The notes beneath the pieces were generated by a model that worked only from the letters and a program-made list of their open reading frames with translations, was not told the DNA's origin and did not search any database. Both the position numbers and the translations under genes were made by a program. Positions 46,578-54,875 of a DNA stretch of 64,000 bases are shown piece after piece (the stretch's first letter is position 1; the number at the start of each line of letters is the position of its first letter). The stretch comes from Pasteurellaceae bacterium Pebbles2 (GTDB taxonomy: Bacteria; Pseudomonadota; Gammaproteobacteria; Enterobacterales; Pasteurellaceae), in NCBI GenBank assembly GCA_023101505.1, contig LVZA01000001.1:1922001-1986000 (forward strand), read 5' to 3'.

Positions 46578-46587
46578 TGGAAAAAAT

Positions 46588-46701
46588 TTCGTTGATGGTG
46601 TGGGAAATGTATTAGTTAATTCTGTTGAGCACTTAGTAGGTGATCAGGCTTCAACTACTAATCATAGATGGTGGGGCTTATTCCTTTTGGTATTTTATTA
46701 G
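46588..46701 (+). pseudogene. Orphan C-terminal gene fragment
   Basis: An open frame of about 37 codons, FVDGVGNVLVNS..WWGLFLLVFY then TAG, reads like the C-terminal end of a protein but has no start or upstream portion: it begins right after the sRNA terminator. It is probably a remnant left by recombination. The parent protein is not recognised. The rest of the stretch to 46830 holds no recognised gene. Confidence 0.4.
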
Positions 46702-46830
46702 GCTCTCTCTACCCGATCATAAATGATCACCCTGAATTTCAGGTACAAAAAAAGCGTTGTATCGGAGCAAAAATAACCGACTATGTTTGTTAGTGCAGTT
46801 ATCTTAATTCGAAAGGGCGGTGGGGGCCAA

Positions 46831-47628
46831 TTAGATTTTATTCATAGTGTTATTTAATTTCAGAATTTTATAAATAACAGGTTCTTCATCAATATACTCA
46901 ATTAATACGTCAACAAGAAAGATTTTATGGTATGGAAACTCTTCATTTAAAATCATTTTATCTTTAAGTGTCTTGTCTTCAAATTTTACTCTTATAGGTT
47001 TTGATGATACGGCTGGAATAATCGCTCTATCGTGTGCTTTACTTTGTGCGTCAGCGGTAGATGACCAGTAAAGTGCTGTGTTAGGGATAGTGTTGCCATC
47101 ACGTTCTTTGAGAAGTTTTAATTCTCGGCTAATGTTATTTTGAGCTAGTCCTGCCATAGCATTGTCAGCGTGTAGATGAATATGTACATCCCCCTGATTA
47201 TTAGAAACTTGGAGATTAAATTGTGCTTTAGGATCGATAGCGATAGGTTCAAGAATATTATTGGCATTTTTCAGCATATTTGCGGTAAGATGTTCAGGTT
47301 TTTCGCCTTTATTCATAGCCCAATCAAAAATCATTTTGAGATGACCACCAAATTCAAGAATAGCATTAGCCTGTTCAATAATGGGGAAAGTACTTGAAAC
47401 GAGAGCAGCGAGCTCAACAATAAAACAACCTTGTGTTATTTTTTCTACATAGATATGCTGTTCGCAAGGTTCTATTTCAATTTTGTTATCTTGGATAAAT
47501 TGGCGATATTCAGCAGCAATGCCTTCCATGCTTTGACAAAAGACAGCTAGCTGTAATGGTTTGCTATTATCAATTTCAATGAGTAATTTCATATCTTTGT
47601 CCATTACATAATGAATATCTGCTACCAT
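46831..47628 (-). CDS. Protein of unknown function, 265 aa
   Basis: An intact gene with ATG 47628 preceded by GGAG and AAGG at good spacing. No signal peptide. Features: a mainly hydrophobic stretch around residues 67-100 (CFIVELAALVSSTFPIIEQANAIL, written in two pieces: CFIVELAALVSS and TFPIIEQANAIL), a His-rich segment VHIHLHADNAM near 149, and a charged C-terminal third. No catalytic motif is recognised. It lies between an orphan gene fragment and a stretch of palindromic sequences, so it is probably accessory. I cannot assign a function. Confidence 0.7.
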   Translation of the reverse strand: MVADIHYVMDKDMKLLIEIDNSKPLQLAVFCQSMEGIAAEYRQFIQDNKIEIEPCEQHIYVEKITQGCFIVELAALVSSTFPIIEQANAILEFGGHLKMIFDWAMNKGEKPEHLTANMLKNANNILEPIAIDPKAQFNLQVSNNQGDVHIHLHADNAMAGLAQNNISRELKLLKERDGNTIPNTALYWSSTADAQSKAHDRAIIPAVSSKPIRVKFEDKTLKDKMILNEEFPYHKIFLVDVLIEYIDEEPVIYKILKLNNTMNKI

Positions 47629-47740
47629 TTACCTTCTCCAAATTTTTGAGATACAAAAAAAACCACTGACTGAATGTGGCTTGTGGACTTTCTGTTGAAA
47701 CTAGGTATATCCTAAATTAAAAGAGAGAGGTTTGTCAAAT

Positions 47741-47760
47741 AAAAAAGCCGCTATTCAGCG
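47741..47760 (-). terminator. Intrinsic terminator in the zapG-unknown gene interval
   Basis: CGCTATTCAGCG (47749-47760) is a short hairpin followed on the minus strand by GCTTTTTT. It stops transcription coming from the zapG side before the unknown gene. The sequence just upstream on the minus strand contains short coding-like frames (LFSKTPEQILKLINVAE) that may be gene debris. Confidence 0.65.
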
Positions 47761-47871
47761 ACGTTGATGAGTTTTAAAATTTGTTCTGGAGTTTTGCTAA
47801 ATAATTTCCGCTTTCTGCGAAGCCACCCTTATGTATCAAATTGATGAATTATTTACGTCGGTTTGGTGTAT

Positions 47872-47907
47872 TTGGGGCGTATGGCATACGCCCTTAATTT
47901 GCCCCAA
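47872..47907. repeat. Nested palindrome with GGGCGTA/TACGCCC core
   Basis: GGGCGTATG-G-CATACGCCC (47875-47893) is nested within TTGGGGC...GCCCCAA (47872-47907). A related core, GGGCGTA-TCGC-TACGCCC, lies after dnaK at 57187-57204. It looks like a REP-type interspersed palindrome. Confidence 0.75.
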
Positions 47908-47966
47908 GGTAGGGCAGAGAAAAGAATTCCTTTCCCTATTTGTAGAGAAAGGAAGATAGTAGTTGA

Positions 47967-48377
47967 TTATGAATTTTTAAATAAACCCGATGAGCCTTCG
48001 GTATAATCTTTCGGTGGATTATCTTTATTTTCATCATCTACCGCAGTGGATTTGTCTGAGTTAATAAAACTTTGTAAAAACAAACTTTTATCTTTGGAAT
48101 CAGGCAACAGTTGCTCTGATGATTTGGCTAAATGACGATAGATTTTTTGATAATCTTGCGCCAAGGTTTTGAATAAATCTGCGCTTTCAGCAAAGTGTTT
48201 TTCTAATAATTGTTTTTGTCTGCCTAGTTCTTCTTTGGCTTTATGTAATTCATTTTGCGTTGCCGTTTGTTTTTTCACTGAGCCTTTGGTCAAGCTAATC
48301 AACACATAAGCCAATACAAAACCAACCGCAAGCCCAATGCCTGCCGCTTGCCACATTTCATTTGTCCAATTTTGCAT
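47967..48377 (-). CDS. zapG: YhcB/ZapG (DUF1043) inner-membrane protein
   Basis: A 136-aa protein with one N-terminal membrane helix (about residues 9-29, AAGIGLAVGFVLAYVLISL) and a cytosolic coiled coil (about 40-75) followed by the conserved DLFKTLAQDYQKIYRHLAKSSEQLLP. YhcB/ZapG links the division machinery and envelope synthesis in E. coli. Divergent from rplM. An uptake signal lies in the upstream region. Confidence 0.9.
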   Translation of the reverse strand: MQNWTNEMWQAAGIGLAVGFVLAYVLISLTKGSVKKQTATQNELHKAKEELGRQKQLLEKHFAESADLFKTLAQDYQKIYRHLAKSSEQLLPDSKDKSLFLQSFINSDKSTAVDDENKDNPPKDYTEGSSGLFKNS

Positions 48378-48541
48378 AAATTACTCCTATTTATAAATGC
48401 CAAATAAAATAAATCTTATCATAACGTTAAAATTCGTATTTGTCTTGCTTGAAATTTTCATATTTTGAACTTGGTCACAAAAAGTGCGGTGTTTTTTTCA
48501 TCTTTTTTCGACAAAAACTAGCGTTGTGTGCTTAAACAATG

Positions 48542-48685
48542 TATAATCGCACGACCCTGTAAATGTGGCGGTTTTCCCACCGCACATTATTTGTCGAGAT
48601 CACACTCGAAGGGGTGTTGATTAAGATCAATGGTTGTACTCGAAAGAGTACTGGGTATTAATATTTATATTGGTAATTTAAATAA
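48542..48685 (+). promoter_or_regulatory. rplM promoter and structured leader
   Basis: TATAAT (48542-48547) is a perfect -10. The 130-nt leader contains GTACTC-GAAA-GAGTAC (48636-48651), a perfect tetraloop hairpin, preceded by a pairing segment around GTTGATTAAGATCAATGGTT. No normal Shine-Dalgarno is visible before the rplM ATG, which fits control by the leader; the E. coli rplM-rpsI operon is autoregulated by L13 at the mRNA level. The remaining part of the 308-bp gap holds uptake signals. Confidence 0.55.
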
Positions 48686-49114
48686 ATGAAAACTTTTGTA
48701 GCAAAACCAGAAACAGTTAAACGTGACTGGTATGTAGTAGATGCGACAGGTAAAACTTTGGGTCGTTTAGCGACTGAATTAGCTCGTCGCCTTCGTGGTA
48801 AACATAAAGCTGAGTACACTCCGCACGTTGATACAGGCGATTACATCGTTGTTATCAATGCAGAGAAAGTAGCAGTAACTGGTCGTAAAGAAGACGACAA
48901 AATTTACTACTGGCACACTGGCTATGTAGGTGGTATCAAACAAGCTACCTTCAAAGAAATGATTGCTCGCCGTCCAGAAGCAGTGATTGAAATCGCGGTT
49001 AAAGGTATGTTGCCAAAAGGTCCATTAGGCCGTGCAATGTTCCGTAAATTAAAAGTGTATGCAGGTTCACAACACGAACACGCTGCGCAACAACCACAAG
49101 TTTTAGATATCTAA
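48686..49114 (+). CDS. rplM: 50S ribosomal protein L13
   Basis: A 142-aa protein, normal length: [30 protein letters not shown] at the N-terminus (in pieces [19 protein letters not shown] and [11 protein letters not shown]) and the family motif [20 protein letters not shown] near residue 110. Early-assembling 23S rRNA-binding protein. Co-transcribed with rpsI 15 bp downstream. Confidence 0.98.
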   Translation: MKTFVAKPETVKRDWYVVDATGKTLGRLATELARRLRGKHKAEYTPHVDTGDYIVVINAEKVAVTGRKEDDKIYYWHTGYVGGIKQATFKEMIARRPEAVIEIAVKGMLPKGPLGRAMFRKLKVYAGSQHEHAAQQPQVLDI

Positions 49115-49129
49115 TCACGGAGCAGAAAA

Positions 49130-49525
49130 ATGACAGCAGCAAATCAAAACTACGGCACAGGTCGCCGCAAAAGCTCTTCAGCTCGTGTATTTATCAAACC
49201 GGGCAATGGTAACATCACCATTAACCAACGTTCTTTAGAAGTGTACTTCGGTCGTGAAACTTCACGTATGATCGTTCGTCAACCTTTAGAATTAGTTGAA
49301 TTAACTGATAAATTAGACCTTTACATCACTGTAACTGGTGGTGGTATTTCTGGTCAAGCGGGTGCAATCCGTCACGGTATCACTCGTGCATTGATGGCAT
49401 ACGACGAATCATTACGTCCAGCATTACGCGCTGCGGGCTTTGTTACCCGTGATGCACGTCGTGTTGAACGTAAAAAAGTGGGTTTACACAAAGCACGTCG
49501 TCGTCCACAATACTCAAAACGTTAA
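49130..49525 (+). CDS. rpsI: 30S ribosomal protein S9
   Basis: A 131-aa protein: [15 protein letters not shown] near the N-terminus, [15 protein letters not shown] near residue 68 and the basic C-terminal tail [17 protein letters not shown] whose last Arg contacts P-site tRNA. GGAG precedes the ATG. It ends an operon with rplM. Confidence 0.98.
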   Translation: MTAANQNYGTGRRKSSSARVFIKPGNGNITINQRSLEVYFGRETSRMIVRQPLELVELTDKLDLYITVTGGGISGQAGAIRHGITRALMAYDESLRPALRAAGFVTRDARRVERKKVGLHKARRRPQYSKR

Positions 49526-49554
49526 TTTTTTATACACGTTTTTGTATTACAAGA

Positions 49555-49584
49555 ATTGCAAGTCGAAAGGCTTGCAATTTTTTT
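49555..49584 (+). terminator. Intrinsic terminator of rplM-rpsI
   Basis: ATTGCAAG (49555-49562) pairs with CTTGCAAT (49571-49578) and is followed by T7. Confidence 0.93.
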
Positions 49585-49635
49585 ATGTCATAAAATTAAA
49601 GTAAAAAAATTTTTAGAAAAAAGTGATTAAAAACA

Positions 49636-49696
49636 TTGATATAAATCAATAAACCGTTTAATTGAACTTTGCAAAATGAATACTTTTTTGTAATAT
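49636..49696 (+). promoter_or_regulatory. FNR box and promoter of a candidate sRNA
   Basis: TTGAT-ATAA-ATCAA (49636-49649) is a perfect FNR consensus. TTTGCA (49668-49673), 17-nt spacer, TAATAT (49691-49696) place the start near 49703 and FNR at about -61. An alternative -10 (CAAAAT, 49672-49677) would put FNR at about -41.5; both are activating positions. Confidence 0.75.
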
Positions 49697-49702
49697 ACAC
49701 AC

Positions 49703-49803
49703 ATCAAGTCAAGTGCTTGGTAATTCATAAAGTTCCTAAATAATATAATCTATATAATAGCTAAACTACTTTCCTACCACCCTATATTAGGGTGGTTTTT
49801 TTT
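49703..49803 (+). ncRNA. Candidate FNR-activated small RNA (FnrS-like)
   Basis: After the rpsI terminator a second transcription unit is predicted: a perfect FNR site, a promoter, then about 100 nt of non-coding sequence ending in a strong terminator (ACCACCCTA 49776-49784 with TAGGGTGGT 49788-49796, then T8). The A/U-rich body is unpaired by eye. An anaerobically induced sRNA would parallel FnrS of enterobacteria, but I see no clear sequence identity with it. The convergent YwiC-like gene ends at 49806, so the terminator also marks its end. Confidence 0.6.
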
Positions 49804-49805
49804 AT

Positions 49806-50522
49806 TTATAAGGTGGCTATTAATAAAATGATAAAAAATAATAGCGAGATAAGCATTTCAAATAAACCTATTTGCTTGGTTGATAATTTTTTACTAGGTA
49901 AATAAATGGCTCTTACAAGTGGAAAGGCAAAGGCTAATGCTAAAAGATATTGTTGGAAAGGCAGAAATATTACCACGCATAAACAATGATATAATATAGA
50001 AGCTATTAAATAATAAGGATTTTTTCGTTCACGCAAAACGGATTTTACGTATAGCGTTACCCCGACGAAAAAAGCCGACGGCAATGTGGCAGCCCACCAA
50101 ATTTTTTCATCAAACTGATTTTCAGTAAAATAATAAGCCGCCATTCCAGCGACAGCAAAAATAACAATGCCATTTAAATCATTTAACAAGGCACGTTCAT
50201 TTTTTTGTTTAACAAAATAAATGCTAATGCAACTTAAGGGAATAAGTGCGGTGCAAAAATAAATAATTTTCCAATTATAGATAAAAGCAGGCAAGGAAAA
50301 AATAGCACAAGCCACGCCATAAATCATTGTCCATTTTCGATAAAGCTCAATATTTCTGCCTTTAAATAAATTTAAAAAAGGGTAGCTCATCAAATAAAGC
50401 GAAAACCACGCCAATAATAAAAAAATATGCTGCCAAATAGGGTGAGAAAGTAACATTCCATATAAAAAAGGCATTAACGCCATTACTATTGCGCCGTGTT
50501 GATTAGAAATTAGTAGCTTCAT
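49806..50522 (-). CDS. YwiC-like family membrane protein
   Basis: A 238-aa protein with about seven to eight hydrophobic segments. The N-terminus ISNQHGAIVMALMPFLYG is the YwiC-like signature (QHGAxxM). Other conserved points: FNLFKGRNIELYRKW-like segment near residue 52 and LRERKNPYYLIASILYH near residue 165. Function is unknown; ywiC in Bacillus lies near nitrate-respiration genes. Two uptake-signal-like sequences lie inside. Divergent from the RidA gene. Confidence 0.82.
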   Translation of the reverse strand: MKLLISNQHGAIVMALMPFLYGMLLSHPIWQHIFLLLAWFSLYLMSYPFLNLFKGRNIELYRKWTMIYGVACAIFSLPAFIYNWKIIYFCTALIPLSCISIYFVKQKNERALLNDLNGIVIFAVAGMAAYYFTENQFDEKIWWAATLPSAFFVGVTLYVKSVLRERKNPYYLIASILYHCLCVVIFLPFQQYLLALAFAFPLVRAIYLPSKKLSTKQIGLFEMLISLLFFIILLIATL

Positions 50523-50619
50523 TTTGTGTCCGATGAATTTATTTTAGTAAATTTTAGTTTGTTTTTTTGAAAATTGGTATAAACTTTTTGGGTGATTTGA
50601 CATAGTTAAGGAGCAAATA

Positions 50620-50973
50620 ATGTCTATTCAACGTTTTCATTTAAGCCAGCGTTTTTCTGAAATTGCCGTTCACAATGGTGTTGCATATCTTGCAGGGCAA
50701 GTGCCAGAAAATACTACCGATCAACCTGTTTATGAACAGACAAAAGACGTTTTAAATTTAATTGATAAATTATTAAATGAAGTTCATAGCGACAAAAGCC
50801 GTATTTTAATGTGCCAAATTTTTCTTAGCGATATGAAAAACTACGCCGAAATGAACCGAGCTTGGGACGAATGGGTTACCCCTAATAATGCCCCACCACG
50901 CGCCTGCGTGGAAGCAAAACTGGCTGATGAGAGTTGGTTGGTGGAGATTGTGGTAACTGCGGCGGTTAGTTAG
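50620..50973 (+). CDS. RidA/YjgF-family protein
   Basis: A 117-aa RidA-fold protein with the substrate-pocket Arg in NNAPPRACVEAKLA (about residues 90-103) and LADESWLVEIVVTAAVS at the C-terminus. RidA trimers hydrolyse reactive enamine/imine intermediates from PLP enzymes. AAGGAG precedes the ATG. The N-terminus RFHLSQRFSEIAVHNGVAYLAG differs from canonical RidA and matches a RutC/RidA subgroup seen in Haemophilus. Confidence 0.9.
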   Translation: MSIQRFHLSQRFSEIAVHNGVAYLAGQVPENTTDQPVYEQTKDVLNLIDKLLNEVHSDKSRILMCQIFLSDMKNYAEMNRAWDEWVTPNNAPPRACVEAKLADESWLVEIVVTAAVS

Positions 50974-50983
50974 TTTTGGCTAC

Positions 50984-51025
50984 AAAAGCGCGGTGCAAAA
51001 ATCATTAATTTTGCACCGCACTTTT
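50984..51025. terminator. Uptake-signal-derived terminator between RidA and kdsC
   Basis: AAAAGCGCGGTGCAAAA (50984-51000) pairs with TTTTGCACCGCACTTTT (51009-51025) with one mismatch, because one arm carries a variant core (GCGCGGT). It separates two convergent genes. Confidence 0.9.
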
Positions 51026-51031
51026 ATCCAC

Positions 51032-51574
51032 TCACTGCACCATATTCTGCACAGACTTCAAAAAGCCTTGTGCGCTGTTGTAAACGTCGGCTTTGTCCTG
51101 TGCTTTTAAAATCATATCAGACATTTCACGGAATGCGCCTTTGCCACCTGCGAGAGTGAGGACGTGATCGGCGGCGGTTTTTACATATTCTGCGGCATCG
51201 GCGACGGCAAAAGATAATCCGCATACGGCGAAAGCAGGAAGATCTACGCTGTCGTCGCCGATGTAGGCGGTTTGGTCGGAGGTTACGCCAGCTTGTTTCA
51301 TCAGTTCAAAACAGGCGGTTTCTTTTTCTAATTTGCCCAGAATAGCCAATTTAATACCGAGATCTGTGATGCGTTTTTGTAAGATAGGGGAGCTTCGACC
51401 AGATAATACGGCGACTTGAATACCTTGTTCCATTAACATTTTAATGCCTAAACCATCACGAACGTGGAAACTTTTAATCGCTTCTCCGTTGGCATCGTAA
51501 TGCAATAAACCGTCAGTAAGTACGCCGTCCACATCGGTAATGACGAATTTAATTTGTTTTAATTTATCAAGCAT
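51032..51574 (-). CDS. kdsC: Kdo-8-phosphate phosphatase
   Basis: A 180-aa C0-type HAD phosphatase releasing Kdo from Kdo-8-P. Nucleophile motif VITDVDGVLTDG (about residues 11-22), motif II LSGRSS (about 59), motif IV YIGDDSVDLPAF (about 102). Eleven base pairs after kdsD; with kdsA at 30 kb it gives three of the Kdo steps in this window. Confidence 0.96.
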   Translation of the reverse strand: MLDKLKQIKFVITDVDGVLTDGLLHYDANGEAIKSFHVRDGLGIKMLMEQGIQVAVLSGRSSPILQKRITDLGIKLAILGKLEKETACFELMKQAGVTSDQTAYIGDDSVDLPAFAVCGLSFAVADAAEYVKTAADHVLTLAGGKGAFREMSDMILKAQDKADVYNSAQGFLKSVQNMVQ

Positions 51575-51585
51575 TTATAGTCCTT

Positions 51586-52521
51586 TTAACTCGAGAATTC
51601 CACTAAGCCAACCACTTGATTTTCATCATTAACGGCAATTAAAGAGTGAATTTTTTTCTCTTTCATAAAGCTTTCCGCCGCCGATAAAAATTCATTTTGG
51701 TTAATTGTTTTTGGATTTTTAGTCATCAATTCTTGTGCCGTTTTTTGTAAGGTGGCGACGCCATTCGCTGTTAAGGCTCGACGAATGTCGCCGTCGGTAA
51801 TAATGCCGAGCAAGTGATTGTTTTCCATTACTAAAGCCACGCCCATTCTGCCCTCGTTCATTATGCTTAAACAATCAGTGAAACTGGTTGACGGCAAGGC
51901 TGTTGGCAGGCGAGTTTGCATTTGGTCTTTCACGCGACAAAGCAAGCGGCGACCGAGTGATCCTCCTGGGTGGAATTTTGCAAAATCAATCGCTTTGAAG
52001 TGGCGAGCGTGGATTAAGGCAACCGTTAGTGCATCACCTAATGCCAGCGTTACTAATGCTGATGTGGTGGGAGCAAGGTTATTCGGGCAGGCTTCGCGTT
52101 CAATGCTGATGTTCAGCACGTAGTCTGCGTGTTTGCCGAGCGTGGAATTTGGGTTGCTGGTGAATGCCACGATTTTATTGCCGAAATTTTTCAGGCTTGG
52201 AATGATTTTGTTCACTTCATCACTTTCGCCGCTGTAGGAAATTAAAATCACTACGTCGATAGGTTTGAGCATTCCCAAGTCGCCGTGAAAGGCTTCGGCT
52301 GGGTGTAAGAAAAAGCTTGGAGTGCCAGTTGAAGCAAGGCTTGCGACGATTTTTTTGCCGATCAAACCTGATTTGCCGACGCCGCTGATGGCAATGCGTC
52401 CATCGCATTTTAAAATCAGTTCGACCACATCGTTGAAAGATTGATTTAGGGATTGGCTAAGTTTGTGTAATGCTTGTTCAGCAACGGCGATGGTTTCGCG
52501 CGCGTGGGATAAATGATCCAT
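51586..52521 (-). CDS. kdsD: Arabinose-5-phosphate isomerase (KdsD/KpsF)
   Basis: A 311-aa enzyme making arabinose-5-P from ribulose-5-P for Kdo synthesis. N-terminal SIS domain (about residues 35-170, with SGVGKSGLIGKKIVASLASTG and HPAEAFHGDLGM) and two C-terminal CBS domains (about 200-311). Its 5' region abuts the divergent rnpB gene. Confidence 0.95.
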   Translation of the reverse strand: MDHLSHARETIAVAEQALHKLSQSLNQSFNDVVELILKCDGRIAISGVGKSGLIGKKIVASLASTGTPSFFLHPAEAFHGDLGMLKPIDVVILISYSGESDEVNKIIPSLKNFGNKIVAFTSNPNSTLGKHADYVLNISIEREACPNNLAPTTSALVTLALGDALTVALIHARHFKAIDFAKFHPGGSLGRRLLCRVKDQMQTRLPTALPSTSFTDCLSIMNEGRMGVALVMENNHLLGIITDGDIRRALTANGVATLQKTAQELMTKNPKTINQNEFLSAAESFMKEKKIHSLIAVNDENQVVGLVEFSS

Positions 52522-52603
52522 TTTTTGTCCTTATTTGAACGAAAACTGCGGTTATTTTAACGTAAGTTTTCAATTAGCTCTAGGAAAAAATCCGCACTTC
52601 CGC

Positions 52604-52609
52604 TATACT
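52604..52609 (+). promoter_or_regulatory. -10 element of rnpB
   Basis: TATACT ends 7 bp before the RNase P RNA 5' end, followed by a GC-rich discriminator (AGCGCGC) typical of stable-RNA promoters. The -35 is not obvious. Confidence 0.7.
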
Positions 52610-52616
52610 AGCGCGC

Positions 52617-52992
<376 letters not shown>

Positions 52993-53000
52993 CAAATTCC

Positions 53001-53034
53001 AACCGCTGAAGTGTTTGCTTCAGCGGTTTTTTTT
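53001..53034 (+). terminator. Intrinsic terminator of rnpB
   Basis: A perfect 11-bp stem (53001-53011 with 53018-53028) and T8. Confidence 0.95.
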
Positions 53035-53045
53035 CCTGTAGAAAA

Positions 53046-54224
53046 TTAAACTGAACGCACTTTCGCCAAACAAACCGCGGTGATAATTAGCGTGAAAACT
53101 GCTACATAAAACACCGCACTATAATGCCAAATTTCTGCGCTCCAGCCTGCTAACAAGCCTGCCACAACCCAGCTTAATTTTGCCGCGTTGCTGAAAAGCG
53201 TGGTGGCTGCGCCTGCTTGGCGTGGCATTAAATCTTGGAAATAGACCATTCCAATGGTAGCGACAATGCCAATAAAGACCGCATTAAAAAATTGCAATAA
53301 AACCAACTGCCACGTGGTGTGGAAAAATAATAAGCCGATATAAAACAGTAAACCAGCAAAAAGTGCGGTGAAAATTAAGGCTTTTTTGCTGAAATAGCGG
53401 TTTAAATAGCCTGCAAATAACATTATTGGAATTTCTAAACCTGCCGCTGTTCCCATTAACGTGCCTGCCAGTTCGGGAGCTAGCCGCAATTCGTGAATCA
53501 CGTATAATGGCATATTAATCAAATACATACTATTACAAATAAACATCAGAAAAACCATTGCAAATAAATAGCTCACACTTTTGCGATGTGTGGTCGGTGC
53601 TTGTAATGAGGGAGTGGTACTTGCCGATTTGGGTTGAATTTTTGGCAACAAGGTTACCGCAATCACCGCACAAAATAAAAACGCAAATGCCGCTACACCA
53701 TACATAAAATCAAAGCCCCAATTTAGTGCAATGCTAAATGACAGCGGAGGACCGACAATCCACGCCAATGAAATTTGGGTTCGCATAATGGTAGAAAACA
53801 TCACCGTTTCACGCCCTGTGCTGTCGGCGTATTCTCGGGCAAGGGCAAAAGATTGCGGATTTGCCGATGAACCCAGTCCTAGTAAAGTTGTGCCGAATAA
53901 AACCAGTACATAATAATTGCGGCTAAAGGCAAAAATTAAACAGCCTAGCACGGCAATCAAACAACAGAACATCATCACTCGACGGCGGTCGGGCATTTTG
54001 TCTGAAAATTTGGCTAATAGCTGGCTTAAAATAATGCCGACAATGGCGTTAATTGCATAAAAATAGCCCATCATCGTTGGCGACACAGCGATTTCTTGAC
54101 TTAAAAATAAGCTCAAGGTTGGAAGCTGAAAAGAGGAGGCGATACCAGTTAAAAATGCAATTAATAAAAAGGCAAATGCCACCACGTTAACAGGTTTTTC
54201 AGGGGGATTATTTGGATTAAACAT
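53046..54224 (-). CDS. SET-family sugar efflux MFS transporter
   Basis: A 392-aa protein with 12 hydrophobic segments. The N-terminal AFAFLLIAFLTGIASSFQLP and LSLFLSQEIAVSPTMMGYFY regions match the sugar efflux transporter (Set) branch of the MFS; DKMPDRRRVM near residue 78 is the inter-helix MFS loop. Set proteins export glucosides, lactose or other non-metabolised sugars; substrate here is unknown. ATG 54224 is preferred over the GTG at 54236. Confidence 0.85.
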   Translation of the reverse strand: MFNPNNPPEKPVNVVAFAFLLIAFLTGIASSFQLPTLSLFLSQEIAVSPTMMGYFYAINAIVGIILSQLLAKFSDKMPDRRRVMMFCCLIAVLGCLIFAFSRNYYVLVLFGTTLLGLGSSANPQSFALAREYADSTGRETVMFSTIMRTQISLAWIVGPPLSFSIALNWGFDFMYGVAAFAFLFCAVIAVTLLPKIQPKSASTTPSLQAPTTHRKSVSYLFAMVFLMFICNSMYLINMPLYVIHELRLAPELAGTLMGTAAGLEIPIMLFAGYLNRYFSKKALIFTALFAGLLFYIGLLFFHTTWQLVLLQFFNAVFIGIVATIGMVYFQDLMPRQAGAATTLFSNAAKLSWVVAGLLAGWSAEIWHYSAVFYVAVFTLIITAVCLAKVRSV

Positions 54225-54238
54225 AACGGATCTCACAA

Positions 54239-54267
54239 AAAAGTGCGGTTAATTCTACCGCACTTTT
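54239..54267. repeat. Inverted uptake-signal pair in a divergent intergenic region
   Basis: AAAAGTGCGGT (54239-54249) and ACCGCACTTTT (54257-54267). Unlike most pairs here it lies between divergent genes (MFS and cdd), in the leader of the MFS gene, so it is not an end-of-gene terminator. Confidence 0.8.
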
Positions 54268-54460
54268 GCCTGTTTCGTCAGTGGGTTTTATTATTGTTTT
54301 TGATTTGTGTTTCGCATTTGTAATCACGATGTAGAAATAGCGTTGTGAATATGAAAATTTGCATAAAAATTCGCCAAAAACAACGGATTGTTGACAATTT
54401 CTCTGGCTAATGCAGAATAAAAATATGCTAGAATGAAAACAAAAACGCTAGGAGGCAATA

Positions 54461-54865
54461 ATGACAATAACAAAACAAGAACTAATGCAACAAGCAAGAG
54501 AGGTTTTGCAACACTCTTACAGCCCATATTCAAAATTTCCTGTCGGCTGTGCGTTGTTAATGAATGACGGGCGTGTTTTCACTGGGGTAAATGTGGAAAA
54601 TGCGTCCTTTGGTTTAACGAATTGTGCGGAACGCACCGCAATTTTCACCGCAGCCACCGCAGGCTATAAGCCGAAATCTATTCAAGCGATTGCCATTTCA
54701 GGCGACACCGATACATTCCTCTCACCGTGCGGTGCTTGTCGCCAAGTGTTAGTGGAATTCTGTACCGCCGAAACGCCAGTGTATCTAACTCGTCGAGATG
54801 GCGAAATTTACGAAACTACGGTTGGCAAACTCGTACCATTGGCATTTGAACAGCTAGATATGTAA
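54461..54865 (+). CDS. cdd: Cytidine deaminase, short homotetrameric type
   Basis: A 134-aa zinc enzyme deaminating cytidine and deoxycytidine. Zn/catalytic motif TNCAERTAIF (Cys-Ala-Glu, about residues 53-62) and PCGACRQVL (about 88-96): three zinc cysteines as in the short tetrameric class rather than the E. coli dimer. A TTGACA element at 54391 and an extended -10 (TGCTAGAAT, 54426-54434) lie upstream, too far apart to be one standard promoter. AGGAGG precedes the ATG. Confidence 0.95.
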   Translation: MTITKQELMQQAREVLQHSYSPYSKFPVGCALLMNDGRVFTGVNVENASFGLTNCAERTAIFTAATAGYKPKSIQAIAISGDTDTFLSPCGACRQVLVEFCTAETPVYLTRRDGEIYETTVGKLVPLAFEQLDM

Positions 54866-54875
54866 ATGTTATAAA

